From: Donghicola mangrovi
Lineage (GTDB): Bacteria > Pseudomonadota > Alphaproteobacteria > Rhodobacterales > Rhodobacteraceae
DNA: 64,000 bases
Direction of reading: 5' to 3'
Assembly: GCF_013377535.1 (NCBI RefSeq)
Contig: NZ_JABCJE010000009.1
Location: forward strand, 1 to 64,000
The translations under genes were made by a program, and so were the position numbers. This document shows, one piece after another, positions 1-7,878 of this stretch. Under the pieces are notes generated by a model. It had not been told where the DNA came from and ran no database searches. It was given only the letters and a program-made list of their open reading frames with translations. The stretch's first letter is position 1; every line of letters begins with the position of its first letter.

Positions 1-15
1 ATTTGAGGACAGATT

Positions 16-221
16 ATGAAGCGCACACGATTTACGGACGAACAGATCATCGGTATTTTTGGCTGTGCATGAGGCCGGCGCAAAATGCGCTGACCTTTGC
101 CGCAAGCACGGCATGGCCGAAGGCACTTTCTACAACTGGAAGGCCAAGTTTGGCGGGATGACTGTGTCTGAAGCCAAGCGGCTGAAGACACTCGAAGACG
201 AGAATGCCAAGTTGAAGAAGC
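16..221 (+). pseudogene. IS3-family orfA, 5' part (broken)
   Basis: This is the helix-turn-helix OrfA of an IS3-family transposase. Translation from the ATG at 16 gives MKRTRFTDEQIIGI and then stops at 52-54, because one extra T in the run near 55-58 shifts the frame. The next frame continues with the expected HEAGAKCADLCRKHGM and leucine-zipper-like DENAKLKK segments. Coding ends at 221, where the IS66 element enters. The rest of the gene resumes at 2702. Confidence 0.85.
214..221. repeat. IS66 target site duplication, left copy
   Basis: GAAGAAGC directly precedes the IS66 left end and is identical to 2702-2709. Confidence 0.93.
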
Positions 222-239
222 GTCAGCGGTGTCTGCACC

Positions 240-1805
240 TCACGGGAGTTCAGCTTGCGGGCTTGACGTTCCAGGGCAGCAATTCGTCGATGCGGCTTTT
301 CGGGTGGCCAGCGGCGATAGCTTCGAGGGTTGCCTTGAGCTAGGCGAAGGGTTCGACATCGTTGACTTTGGCGGTCGCGATTTGGGAGGCGATGCGGCCC
401 CAAGCCCTGGCACCTTCGTCATGACCGGCAAAGAGTGCGTTCTTTCTGGTGAGGGCGATGGGGCGAATGAGGTTTTCGACAGCGTTGGAGACGATCTCGA
501 TGCGGCCATCGGACAGGAAGGTTTGCAGACCGTCCCAGTGGCGGTGGATGTAGGTCCGCTTCTCACCCAGCCGTTACTTGGCCGAGATACGCAGGCGTTG
601 TGCTTGCAGCCATTCTCCGAAGGCTGCGACCAAGGGTGTGGTGCGGTGCGGGCTTGCCGCGCCGAGAGGCGCTGGCCCGGTCCCATACCTCGAATTTCCG
701 CTTCGATCCGGTAGAACTCTGCGATCTGGTGCAAGCCTTCGGCCGCGATTTGCGAACCGTCATGGTCGAAGATTTCCTTGAGCTTCCGGCGCGCGTGCGC
801 CCAATAATGGGCGACCTTGATCGGTGCCCCGCCCGTGCGACAGGGGCGCATCAGGCGGTCCTAGCCGGAATAGCCGTCCAACTGCAGGGTGCCGTCAAAG
901 CCCTGCAGGATTTGCTCTGCATTTTTGCCTGCGCGGTTTGGCGCATAGGTAAAGACCACGCCGGGCGGGTCCTCTCCACCCCAACCGCGATCGTCGCGCG
1001 CCATAGCCCAGAGATAGCCGGTTTTGGTTTTGCCCCGCCCCGGATCCAGCACTGGGGCGGTTGTTTCGTCCATAAAGAGCTTGCCCGATGCCTTCAGATG
1101 CTCGGAAAGCCTGTCCACCACCGGCGCCAGCTGGAAGGTAGCGGTCCCGACCCAATCGGCCAAGGTGCTGCGCTCTATGTCGATGCCGGATCTGGCCAGG
1201 ATCTGACTCAGCCGATATAAAGGCAAATGGTCCGAGAATTTGCAGATCGGCACATCAGCGATGGCGCCCTCGGTGGGCAATCCGCCCTCGATCAGGTGGG
1301 CGGGCGCAGGGGCCTAGCTGACAACGTTGGTGCAAGCACGGCAAGCATATTTGGGACGCACCGTGACGATCACGCGCACTTGCGCAGGCACGATGTCCAA
1401 GCATTCTGTGCGGTCCTCGCCAAAGCGGTGCATGGCCCCGCAGCCACAGGGACAGTCCAGCATTTACGGTTCGATCATCTGTTCGAAGCGCGGCAGTTCG
1501 GCTGGCAGGTTGCCCCGATTGCGGCGGGCCGGTTTGCGCGCAGGGGCGCCCGCGGGTATGCTGGCGTCCTGCTGCGCTTCAACCTCGTCGACGGCGGTTT
1601 CCAGATCCTCGAAGGCCAATTGCCGTTCGTCTTTGGTCAGTTTTTCCGATTTCTTGCCATGCACGAGCTGCTACAGTTCGGCCACCAAATGCTCGAGCCG
1701 CTGGTTCGAGACCTTCAGCGCATCCCGTTCCTGCAGCACCGCAAGAACAGCGGCGCGCTGTTCTTCGGGGCTGGCGGAAAGGTCGAGGATCGGGGTGCTG
1801 GACAT
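240..1805 (-). pseudogene. tnpC: IS66 TnpC transposase, four stops plus frameshift
   Basis: The gene starts MSSTPILDLSASPEEQRAAV at 1805 and keeps recognisable blocks of the IS66 DDE transposase: HGKKSEKL, a CPCGCG zinc-binding motif, the MDETTAPVLDPG catalytic-Asp region, LDGYSG and AHYWAHARRKLKEIF. In-frame stops occur after VAEL (TAG), MIEP (TAA), TNVVS (TAG) and LDGYSG (TAG). One extra base near 625-632 shifts the C-terminal third, where the RISAK and LLPW-type motifs are found only in other frames. Three of the four stops are TAG. The gene cannot yield a full transposase. Confidence 0.9.
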
Positions 1806-1885
1806 GCCCTGATACTACCCTGATCCACCTGTAATTGCACGGTATTGTTGAGTTTCTTTTACTCGGCGCACTCCGGCCTGCGGGT

Positions 1886-2206
1886 CTAGAGCGCCCTGAC
1901 CTTCCGCCAATCAAGGCACACAAACAGCGCCTCGAATTGGGCGCGGTGCAGGGTCATCGCCCCGTCACGGATCGCGGGCCAGGTGAACTCGTGATCCTCC
2001 AGGCGCTTGTACGCCATCACCAGTCCGCTGCCGTCCCAGTACAGGATCTTCATCCGGTCCGCGCGCTTGGCCCGAAAGACGAACACGGTTCCGGTGAACG
2101 GGTCCTCGGCCAAAGCCGATTGGACCAGCGCCGCCAACCCGTCATGCCCCTTACGGAAGTCGACGGGCTTCGTCGCGATCAGGATGCGAACGCCCTCAGA
2201 CGGCAT
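1886..2206 (-). CDS. tnpB: IS66-family accessory protein TnpB
   Basis: This 106-residue protein has the IS66 Orf2 signature near its start (MPSEGVRILIATKPVDFRKG) followed by FVFRAKRADRMKILYWDGSG. It is needed for IS66 transposition by an unclear mechanism. The ATG at 2206 is chosen because it overlaps the tnpA stop (TGATG), the usual IS66 arrangement, and because the longer upstream reading has no family similarity. The frame is intact. Confidence 0.9.
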   Translation of the reverse strand: MPSEGVRILIATKPVDFRKGHDGLAALVQSALAEDPFTGTVFVFRAKRADRMKILYWDGSGLVMAYKRLEDHEFTWPAIRDGAMTLHRAQFEALFVCLDWRKVRAL

Positions 2207-2580
2207 CAACACGGGCTGGCCCTCAACGCCTGCACCATCTCGGCGATCCTGCTGGCCTCGGCATCGAGGGGCAGCTCCAGGCAAACATCCCCTATCCTGA
2301 TGCGCAGAGTGTCCGAGACAGTGCCAAAGTCCGGTTTTGCTTCCGGCTTTACGCGATCACAGATCACCAAGGGCGCAAAAACGGCTTCATCCTCAGCCCG
2401 AGATGGCAGAAGAAGTTCGCCGTCCTTCGCAGCCCGACGCCACGCCGATAATTGGTTCGCAAGCACCCCATAGCGTTCAGCCACAGCCTTGACCGTAGCA
2501 CCAGGCTCCAGCGTCTCCGCGACCGATTGCGCCTTTGCTTCTTCGGACCAAGTCCGATGACCCGAAGGATGAAATTCCAC
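2206..2580 (-). CDS. tnpA: IS66-family accessory protein TnpA (HTH)
   Basis: This is the first IS66 gene, a transposase-8/IS66 Orf1-like helix-turn-helix protein. The HTH region reads TVKAVAERYGVLANQLSAWRR, followed by a variable tail. The GTG at 2580 (VEFHPSGHRTWSEEAK) is preferred because family similarity begins there. An upstream GTG at 2628 would add 16 residues. The frame is intact and coupled to tnpB by a one-base overlap. Confidence 0.8.
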   Translation of the reverse strand: MEFHPSGHRTWSEEAKAQSVAETLEPGATVKAVAERYGVLANQLSAWRRAAKDGELLLPSRAEDEAVFAPLVICDRVKPEAKPDFGTVSDTLRIRIGDVCLELPLDAEASRIAEMVQALRASPC

Positions 2581-2701
2581 GCCCAATGAAATGAGAAACG
2601 ATTTTATCGCGCACACTGCGAAACGCACTCCCCGTTATCAAACAGGAATGATCTCGCATCGCATAAACCTCAGCTCAATGTGGCGCGCAGACATCGGTTA
2701 C

Positions 2702-2709
2702 GAAGAAGC
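2702..2709. repeat. IS66 target site duplication, right copy
   Basis: GAAGAAGC directly follows the IS66 right end and is identical to 214-221. Confidence 0.93.
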
Positions 2710-2762
2710 TACTGGCCGAGCAGATGCTAGATCTAGCAGCGATGCGTGAGTTGGCTTCAACG
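2702..2762 (+). pseudogene. IS3-family orfA, 3' part
   Basis: Joining base 221 to base 2710 restores the reading ENAKLKK-LLAEQMLDLAAM, the normal C-terminal region of this OrfA group. The first eight bases (2702-2709) are the second copy of the IS66 target duplication. The usual end (LLSKKW or similar) is replaced by other residues and a TGA at 2760-2762, so this tail has also drifted. Confidence 0.8.
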
Positions 2763-2804
2763 TGAGGGCATGAACGCCACTGGTTCGAAAAAAATGCCCG
2801 AACG

Positions 2805-3769
2805 GTGACGCCCGCTGTTAAGCGCGAGGCCGTCGCGCAGCTGAGAAGCCAGTTCTGCTTCTCGGAACGGCGGGCATGCCGGATTGCGGGCGCGGACCGG
2901 AAGATGGTCCGGTATGTTGCGCAGCGAGCACCGGATACGGCCTTCGCGGCCGGTTGCGGGAGTTGGCCAACGAGCGGAGACGGTTTGGCTATCCATTGGC
3001 CGGTAGGCGATTGCGTGCAATCGCCGTAAGGCGCCGCCTGTTCGTGTTGTTGCGCCGTGAAGGAGAGCCTTCGGGCATCAACCGGATTTATCGCCTCTAC
3101 CGCAAAGAGAGATTGACGTTCCGTAAACGCAAAGCCCGCCGCAAAGCGATCGGGACGCGGGCACCGATCCTGATCGAAGCGCGGCCAAACGCACGCTGGT
3201 CATTGGATTTCGTCCACAACCAGTTTGCCAATGGCCAACGGTTTCGCGTGCTGAATGTCGTCGATTATGTGACGCGGGAATGCCTGGCTGCAATACCTGA
3301 CACCTCGATCTCGGGGCGTCGCGTGGCACGTGAATTGACCACCATCATCGTTCGGCGGGGAAAGCCCAGGATGATTGTCAGCGATAACGGAAGCGAACTA
3401 ACTTTTAATGCTATCCTGCGGTGGTGTGCCGAGAACCAAATTGAATGGCATTATATCGCGCCAGGAAAGCCAATGCAGAATGGATTTGTAGAGAGCTTTA
3501 ACGGCCGCATGCGTGACGAGCTATTGAACGAGACGATGTTCCGCAATCTGGCACACACCCGCGCGGTGATCGCTGCATGGGCCGCCGATTACAATACGGA
3601 GCGCCCTCATTCCGCGTTGGATTACCGCACGCCTGCGGAATATGCCCGAACTCTAAACCGCGCAATCGCCCGCCCCGCTGCGCGGGATGAAAGCTCCGCG
3701 CGACGGGCGATTGCTCAACCCGCGCCAATCGGCGTAAACACCCTTCAGGCTCATATCGCCATTGGATGA
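2805..3769 (+). pseudogene. IS3-family orfB transposase, frameshifted
   Basis: This is the DDE transposase (rve domain) of the IS3 element. The first frame (GTG at 2805, [16 protein letters not shown]) fails near 2942, where one C seems lost. The second frame carries the rest. The catalytic residues remain visible in [15 protein letters not shown] and [14 protein letters not shown]. Between RRRFGY and [11 protein letters not shown] lie about 13 extra residues from a 39-nt palindrome-containing insertion. Closest-family wording such as [10 protein letters not shown] and [15 protein letters not shown] places it in the IS407 branch. Confidence 0.88.
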
Positions 3770-3787
3770 ATGTTCAGTGGCAGGTCA

Positions 3788-3964
3788 CTGCCACTGCATC
3801 AGGGGCTGGATGCACTGCTTACAGATTGATCGCATAGCCGTCACTAGCATGGAGAACCAGCCAAAAAAGTAGTTCCTCCCAAATATCCCTAAACAAAAAC
3901 TTAAACCCGTCCGTTGGAGTCGTCAGCGACCAGTTTCTGATTTCTAGCAGAGGGGCAGAGGGAC
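3788..3964. other. Intergenic region between IS3 right end and flagellin gene
   Basis: No gene is seen here. The IS end and its right flank form a perfect 8-bp dyad (AGTGGCAG-gtca-CTGCCACT), so the flank resembles an inverted trace of the IS terminus. The last 100 bp are more AT-rich and must hold the flagellin promoter. TTAAACCC at 3901 followed by GTCAGCGA is only a weak match to a sigma-28 site. Confidence 0.4.
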
Positions 3965-5458
3965 ATGATCAATTCGGGATCGGCAGGGGCCGTGAACATT
4001 GCATTGCAGGCGATCTCTGCTGCGGATCAGGATCGCTCCAAATCTATGGAATCCCTTCAGACTGGTGAAAGGATTAACAAGGCTGGGGACGACGTTGCCG
4101 GTGTCTCGGGCGCAGCGAAGCTGCGCGGAGAGATCACTGCAGTTGCTCAAGGCATCAGGAATATCGGGGATTTTGGGGGATTCCTTGGGACGGCTGAGAC
4201 GATCCATACGGGCGCGATCGACATCCTTCAGTCCATGCGCGTGTTGGCGCTGCAATCTGCGAACGGTGTGAACTCGGGGAACGAACGCTTTTCCATTAAC
4301 GATCAGGCGCAGAATTTGTTGACCCAGTACCGCCAAGAGACCACCGGCGGTAACCTTGCTGCGCGGTTTCTGGTGGATGGGTCATTCTCGGACAAGCAAC
4401 TGACTTTGGGCGCGGGAGACGACAAGTCTCTGAACATCAGCATCCGCTCCATTCAGCTGCCGGATATCGGCCGGTTCAGCAATGGCACCGAAGCCTCGAT
4501 GAGCTTTACCACCGGCGCGGGCGTGGCCACGGGGCCGATCCAGAGCGGGGCGGTATTTCGGGTAAACAGCCTTGGCAAAACCGCCGAAGCGACGCTGGAG
4601 CAGGGCATGTCCGCGCGGCAACTGGCGGACAAGCTGCGCTCGAATGGCGGCGAGAGTTTGGCCGCGGCGGGGGTAGAGCTGATCGCGACCACGCAGGTGA
4701 AGCTGACCTCGCTGGCGGCGGGCAATATGGAGTTCAAGCTGAACGGTGTCTCCGTGGGGGGCATCGTCGGGGGCGATGGGGATCTGACAAACCTGAGCAG
4801 CCAGCTCAATGCCCAGTCCAACCGGACGGGTGTGACGGCCAGCCTTGATTCCTCTCGGACCAGTCTGACCCTGACGGATGCGCGGGGAAACAATATCAGC
4901 CTCTCGGACTTCCAGAGCTCCGATGGTGCGCGGCTGGAATTAACCGCGCTAGAGGATGGCGCGGACGCAGGGGCGACCAGCGGCATCCACACGGGCGTTC
5001 TGGAAAGTGGTGGGAACCTCGGGGCCACGATCACGGGGCGGCTGTCCCTGCTGGGGCACGAGAATATCAGCATCATGCAGACCGCCAATACCGGCGCGGG
5101 GCAGGGCTTTGTCGAGGGTGATCTGAAGAACAGCACCTTTGAAAGCCTCGGCTCCGTGGACCTGAGCACCGCAGAGGGCGCGATGAAGGCGGTTTCCATT
5201 CTGGATCACTCGATCGCGCGGGTCGAGACGGGCCGCGGACGGTTGGGTGCGACGCAGAATACCTTGGATTCGTTAACGCGGGGGCTGGGGCGGCTTCAGA
5301 CCAATCTGGAGAGCAGCCACGCGTATATCATGGGGGCGGATATGGCCAAGGAGGTCAGCCACTATGCGCAAAGCAGGATCATGCTGAACGCCGCGCAGGC
5401 GATGCTGGGGCAGGGGATGAAGGTACAGTCCCAGTTCCTGAACCTTCTACAGGGATAG
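3965..5458 (+). CDS. Flagellin-family protein (orphan)
   Basis: This 497-residue protein has the D0/D1 flagellin helices at both ends. Residues 1-130 contain LQTGERINKAGDDVAG and the ALQSANGVNSGNERFSINDQ heptad region. About 85 C-terminal residues contain GRGRLGATQNTLDSL and end in LNLLQG. The centre is a long variable Ser/Thr/Gly-rich domain that would face outward on a filament. There is no signal peptide, as expected for type III flagellar export. A purine-rich ribosome site (GAGGGGCAGAGGG) precedes the ATG. No other flagellar gene is in the window. It could be a minor or alternative filament protein rather than the main flagellin. Confidence 0.8.
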   Translation: MINSGSAGAVNIALQAISAADQDRSKSMESLQTGERINKAGDDVAGVSGAAKLRGEITAVAQGIRNIGDFGGFLGTAETIHTGAIDILQSMRVLALQSANGVNSGNERFSINDQAQNLLTQYRQETTGGNLAARFLVDGSFSDKQLTLGAGDDKSLNISIRSIQLPDIGRFSNGTEASMSFTTGAGVATGPIQSGAVFRVNSLGKTAEATLEQGMSARQLADKLRSNGGESLAAAGVELIATTQVKLTSLAAGNMEFKLNGVSVGGIVGGDGDLTNLSSQLNAQSNRTGVTASLDSSRTSLTLTDARGNNISLSDFQSSDGARLELTALEDGADAGATSGIHTGVLESGGNLGATITGRLSLLGHENISIMQTANTGAGQGFVEGDLKNSTFESLGSVDLSTAEGAMKAVSILDHSIARVETGRGRLGATQNTLDSLTRGLGRLQTNLESSHAYIMGADMAKEVSHYAQSRIMLNAAQAMLGQGMKVQSQFLNLLQG

Positions 5459-5460
5459 CG

Positions 5461-5488
5461 AAAAGGGGCCGGAAATCCGGCCCCTTTT
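5461..5488. terminator. Rho-independent terminator between convergent genes
   Basis: A perfect 8-bp stem GGGGCCGG-aaat-CCGGCCCC is flanked by AAAA and TTTT, so it can stop transcription from both the flagellin gene and the carbonic anhydrase gene. Confidence 0.9.
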
Positions 5489-5491
5489 GCT

Positions 5492-6274
5492 TTAGTTGAT
5501 GGGAGCGAGCAGATCGGGGTTCGTCACGATCTGGCGCACGCCGTGCGAGTGGTGTTCGTTGAACTTGTTCTCTTCGGCCCAGGCGTGCAGGGACGAGATA
5601 TCGACCTGAGCACAGGTCGGGCGCACGGACCATGTCACCTGAAGGGGCGAGCATTGCTGTTCGGTGTATTTGGGGCCAGTGGTCGAGCCTGCGAACACAA
5701 CGGGGGTGCCGGTGTTGGTGGGCAGGGCATCGGGCTGGTAGTAGCCATCCACCTGCTTGCCGTGGAAGTCGTAGGTGCGGAAATCCAGCGCATAGCGGTT
5801 GTTCACGACCAGAAAGACCTGGCTTTCCACGCGCAGCTGCGGGTTGGTGCAGCTTTCGGACATGCAGGACCCCAGACCTTCGCCCGGCGCAACCTCGCAC
5901 GAGGAATAGACCCAGTGCACCTCGATCGTATCGCCAGGTTTCACGCCGCCAAAGGGACCGTGTCCGCCAAAGGGATCTTCCAACTCGGCCGCGTTCAGCT
6001 CGCCGCTTTCGTTACACTTCCAGCCGCCATCTTCGCCCTTGCCCGCCGAGACCGAGAAACCGGGGCCCTTGTGTTCGGCGTTGGTGTGGGTGTGGATGTT
6101 GCACAGGTTCATCTGCGAGGGCGGCGGCGCCATGTTGAACAGGCGGTGGTTGTTCCCCTCTTTCATAGAGATGTCGCGCGGGGTTTGCGGGCCATAGCCG
6201 GTGCAGGCGTCAGCGGCGATACCGGCAGCAGGCAGTAGGGCGATCAGCGCAGCGGCGCTCAGGTGATGTTTCAA
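5492..6274 (-). CDS. Periplasmic delta-class carbonic anhydrase
   Basis: This protein of about 260 residues would interconvert CO2 and bicarbonate outside the cytoplasm. It carries the delta-class signature LCNIHTHTNAEHKG, with the two His of HTH and the following His as probable zinc ligands, then GDTIEVHWVYSSC and CSPLQVTWSVRP. Four or more Cys suggest disulfides. The start is the TTG at 6274, because a GGGAGGG ribosome site sits just upstream and a signal peptide (LKHHLSAAALIALLPAAG) begins there. An ATG-initiated reading from 6415 would bury the signal peptide. It appears monocistronic. The assignment rests on recalled family motifs. Confidence 0.82.
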   Translation of the reverse strand: MKHHLSAAALIALLPAAGIAADACTGYGPQTPRDISMKEGNNHRLFNMAPPPSQMNLCNIHTHTNAEHKGPGFSVSAGKGEDGGWKCNESGELNAAELEDPFGGHGPFGGVKPGDTIEVHWVYSSCEVAPGEGLGSCMSESCTNPQLRVESQVFLVVNNRYALDFRTYDFHGKQVDGYYQPDALPTNTGTPVVFAGSTTGPKYTEQQCSPLQVTWSVRPTCAQVDISSLHAWAEENKFNEHHSHGVRQIVTNPDLLAPIN

Positions 6275-6588
6275 GTTTTCCCTCCCTGAGGCGGAATGAA
6301 CGCCCCGTTTTCGTTTGGTTTGGATGCGGCCAAGCGGCCGCCGTTTGTCGGAACTTTGGGGGAAAAGGGTATTCATTACGTTACCAGCATCCGGGTTTTC
6401 GTCGGATTGGCACATATCCTAATGCCGAACGCCCCTTGCACATAGCCGCTTAAGCAGGGGGTCGGTCTGCGAAAAAGGTTAGTTATCGATATAACAAATG
6501 GCGGGGACCGGCGGCGCAAGGCCGCATCCCCACAGCAAAAAGCCCCGCCGATGAAGGCGGGGCTTTGCAAAAACACTTCCTGCGGCCG
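6275..6588. other. Intergenic region upstream of carbonic anhydrase
   Basis: No convincing gene is present. The short minus-strand reading frame over 6376-6576 has no ribosome site and no recognisable content. The right part holds the aminotransferase terminator and the left part must hold the carbonic anhydrase promoter, for which no clear hexamers were found. Confidence 0.5.
6537..6566 (-). terminator. Rho-independent terminator of the aminotransferase gene
   Basis: On the minus strand an 11-bp stem AAAGCCCCGCC-ttcatc-GGCGGGGCTTT runs into a T tract, 22 bp past the aminotransferase stop. Confidence 0.9.
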
Positions 6589-7773
6589 TTAGGCCATCTG
6601 GCGGATGGTGGCGGCCAGACGGCGCACGCCCTCGGTCAGTTTTTCCGGCGTGTTGAGGGTAAAATTGATCCGCAGAGACGACTGATCCTTCCCTTCGGGG
6701 TCGAACACGCTGCTGGGAGAGATGCAGACACCCTGATCCAGACCGGCCTTCATCAGGGCATCGGTGCTGATCGCGAGGTTCTTCATCTTGGCCCAGACGA
6801 ACATGCCGCCGCTGGGTTTCTCCCATGTCATCAGGTCGCTCAGGTGTTCGTCCATTGCGGCGCACAGGGCATCGCGGCGGGCACGGTAGAGGTCCAGAAT
6901 GCCAGGCAGGGCCGTGTCCGCCACGCCCTCTTCGAACGCTTTGGCGGCGACCATCTGGCAAAGGCCGCTGCTGAACATGTCAGAGCCTTGTTTGGCGGTG
7001 GCCAGCGCCTTGATCATCTCGGGGGCGGCGATGATCCAGCCGATCCGCAGACCGGGGGCCAACTCCTTGGATACGGTGCCCAGATAGATCACGGGGCCAT
7101 CATAGGGGCTGCCGTCGCCGCACATCTCCAGCATCGAGGGCAGAGCCTCGCCGTCATAGAAGAGCTTGCCGTAGGGGTCATCCTCGACCAGCCACGCGCC
7201 GGTCTCGCGGGCGGCGTCGATCAGCTGTTGGCGCTGCGCGACGGGCACCAGACGCCCGCTGGGGTTCGAGAAGTTGGGCACCGTATAGGCGAACTGTGCA
7301 CCGGTCATCGCGGCCTTGGGATCAAAGCCCTCGGCCTCCAGCTTCATCGGGTTATAGCGGGGCGTGCGTGGGCGCCACGCATCCAGCGCGCCTAGGTAGG
7401 CGGGGCTTTGGGCGGCGATCAGCGCGCCGGGCTCCAGCAGCACCTTGCCGATCAGGTCCAGACCCTGCGCGCCGCCCGTGGTGATCAGCACGTTGTCACG
7501 GGTCAGAGGGCTGTTTTCGGTGCTGTACCGCGCCGCCAGAATGTCGCGCAGATAGGGCAGGCCGGGCACGGGGCTATAGGTCAGCGTCTCGGTCGGGTAA
7601 TCGCGCACCACGCGGCCCGCCAGTTCTGAAATCTGGTCCACCGGCCACGCATCGGGCGCAGGCAGACCGCCCGCCAGATTGATCAGGTCGGGGATCTGGC
7701 CTGCCGCCAGAAACACGGCAACCACGTCGTTGGTGTCATTCAGCCAGTTGGCCAAGGGCGCGCGCTTGGTCAT
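6589..7773 (-). CDS. PLP-dependent aminotransferase, class I/II (2-aminoadipate-type)
   Basis: This 394-residue fold-type I aminotransferase has motifs in order: the N-terminal INLAGGLP substrate region, TTGGAQGLDLIGK for cofactor phosphate contact, TVPNFSNPSG, VEDDPYG with the PLP-pairing Asp, the Schiff-base Lys in GTVSKELAPGLRIGW near residue 233, and a C-terminal Arg in SSLRINF. The closest described relatives are LysN/2-aminoadipate and MocR-like aminotransferases that use several amino acids. There is no N-terminal HTH, so it is an enzyme and not a MocR regulator. Its real substrate cannot be read from the sequence. It is transcribed alone, between terminators. Confidence 0.88.
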   Translation of the reverse strand: MTKRAPLANWLNDTNDVVAVFLAAGQIPDLINLAGGLPAPDAWPVDQISELAGRVVRDYPTETLTYSPVPGLPYLRDILAARYSTENSPLTRDNVLITTGGAQGLDLIGKVLLEPGALIAAQSPAYLGALDAWRPRTPRYNPMKLEAEGFDPKAAMTGAQFAYTVPNFSNPSGRLVPVAQRQQLIDAARETGAWLVEDDPYGKLFYDGEALPSMLEMCGDGSPYDGPVIYLGTVSKELAPGLRIGWIIAAPEMIKALATAKQGSDMFSSGLCQMVAAKAFEEGVADTALPGILDLYRARRDALCAAMDEHLSDLMTWEKPSGGMFVWAKMKNLAISTDALMKAGLDQGVCISPSSVFDPEGKDQSSLRINFTLNTPEKLTEGVRRLAATIRQMA

Positions 7774-7820
7774 CGGAAACGCCTTTCGTTCTATGTCAGT
7801 GCGGGGCGCGGGGCCCCGTT

Positions 7821-7852
7821 AAAGCAAATGCCACCCGTTTTGAGGGTGGCAT
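7821..7852 (-). terminator. Rho-independent terminator of metG
   Basis: Minus-strand stem ATGCCACCC-tcaaaac-GGGTGGCAT is followed by TTTGCTTT, starting 27 bp beyond the metG stop. Confidence 0.85.
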
Positions 7853-7878
7853 CCGGTTCGTCGTGTCAGAACCGCAAA

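Larger units (their letters stand above)
222..2701 (-). mobile_element. IS66-family insertion sequence inside IS3 orfA
   Basis: The element is 2480 bp with three minus-strand genes in the IS66 order tnpA-tnpB-tnpC. The ends are imperfect inverted repeats: the left end (222-243) and the reverse complement of the right end (2680-2701) agree at 16 of 22 positions and share TGTCTGC. It is flanked by GAAGAAGC on both sides, the 8-bp duplication expected for IS66. Removing it together with one repeat copy restores the interrupted IS3 gene. tnpA and tnpB look intact but tnpC is heavily broken, so the copy should not move unaided. Confidence 0.95.
1..3787 (+). mobile_element. IS3-family (IS407-like) element, dead, split by an IS66 element
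   Basis: The orfA and orfB products match the IS407 branch of the IS3 family by motif memory. The left end lies outside the window. The right end is placed at 3787 because the reverse complement there begins TGACCTGCCACTGAAC, and IS3 ends start with TG. Both reading frames are broken: orfA by one extra T and by the IS66 insertion, orfB by a frameshift and a 39-nt insertion. An A7 run at 2788-2794 sits where this group normally makes its programmed frameshift. The element cannot be active on its own. The target duplication cannot be checked without the left flank. Confidence 0.85.

Noticed and set aside
1227-2473. Plus-strand reading frames inside the IS66 element
   Set aside because: They are antisense to tnpA, tnpB and the remnants of tnpC.
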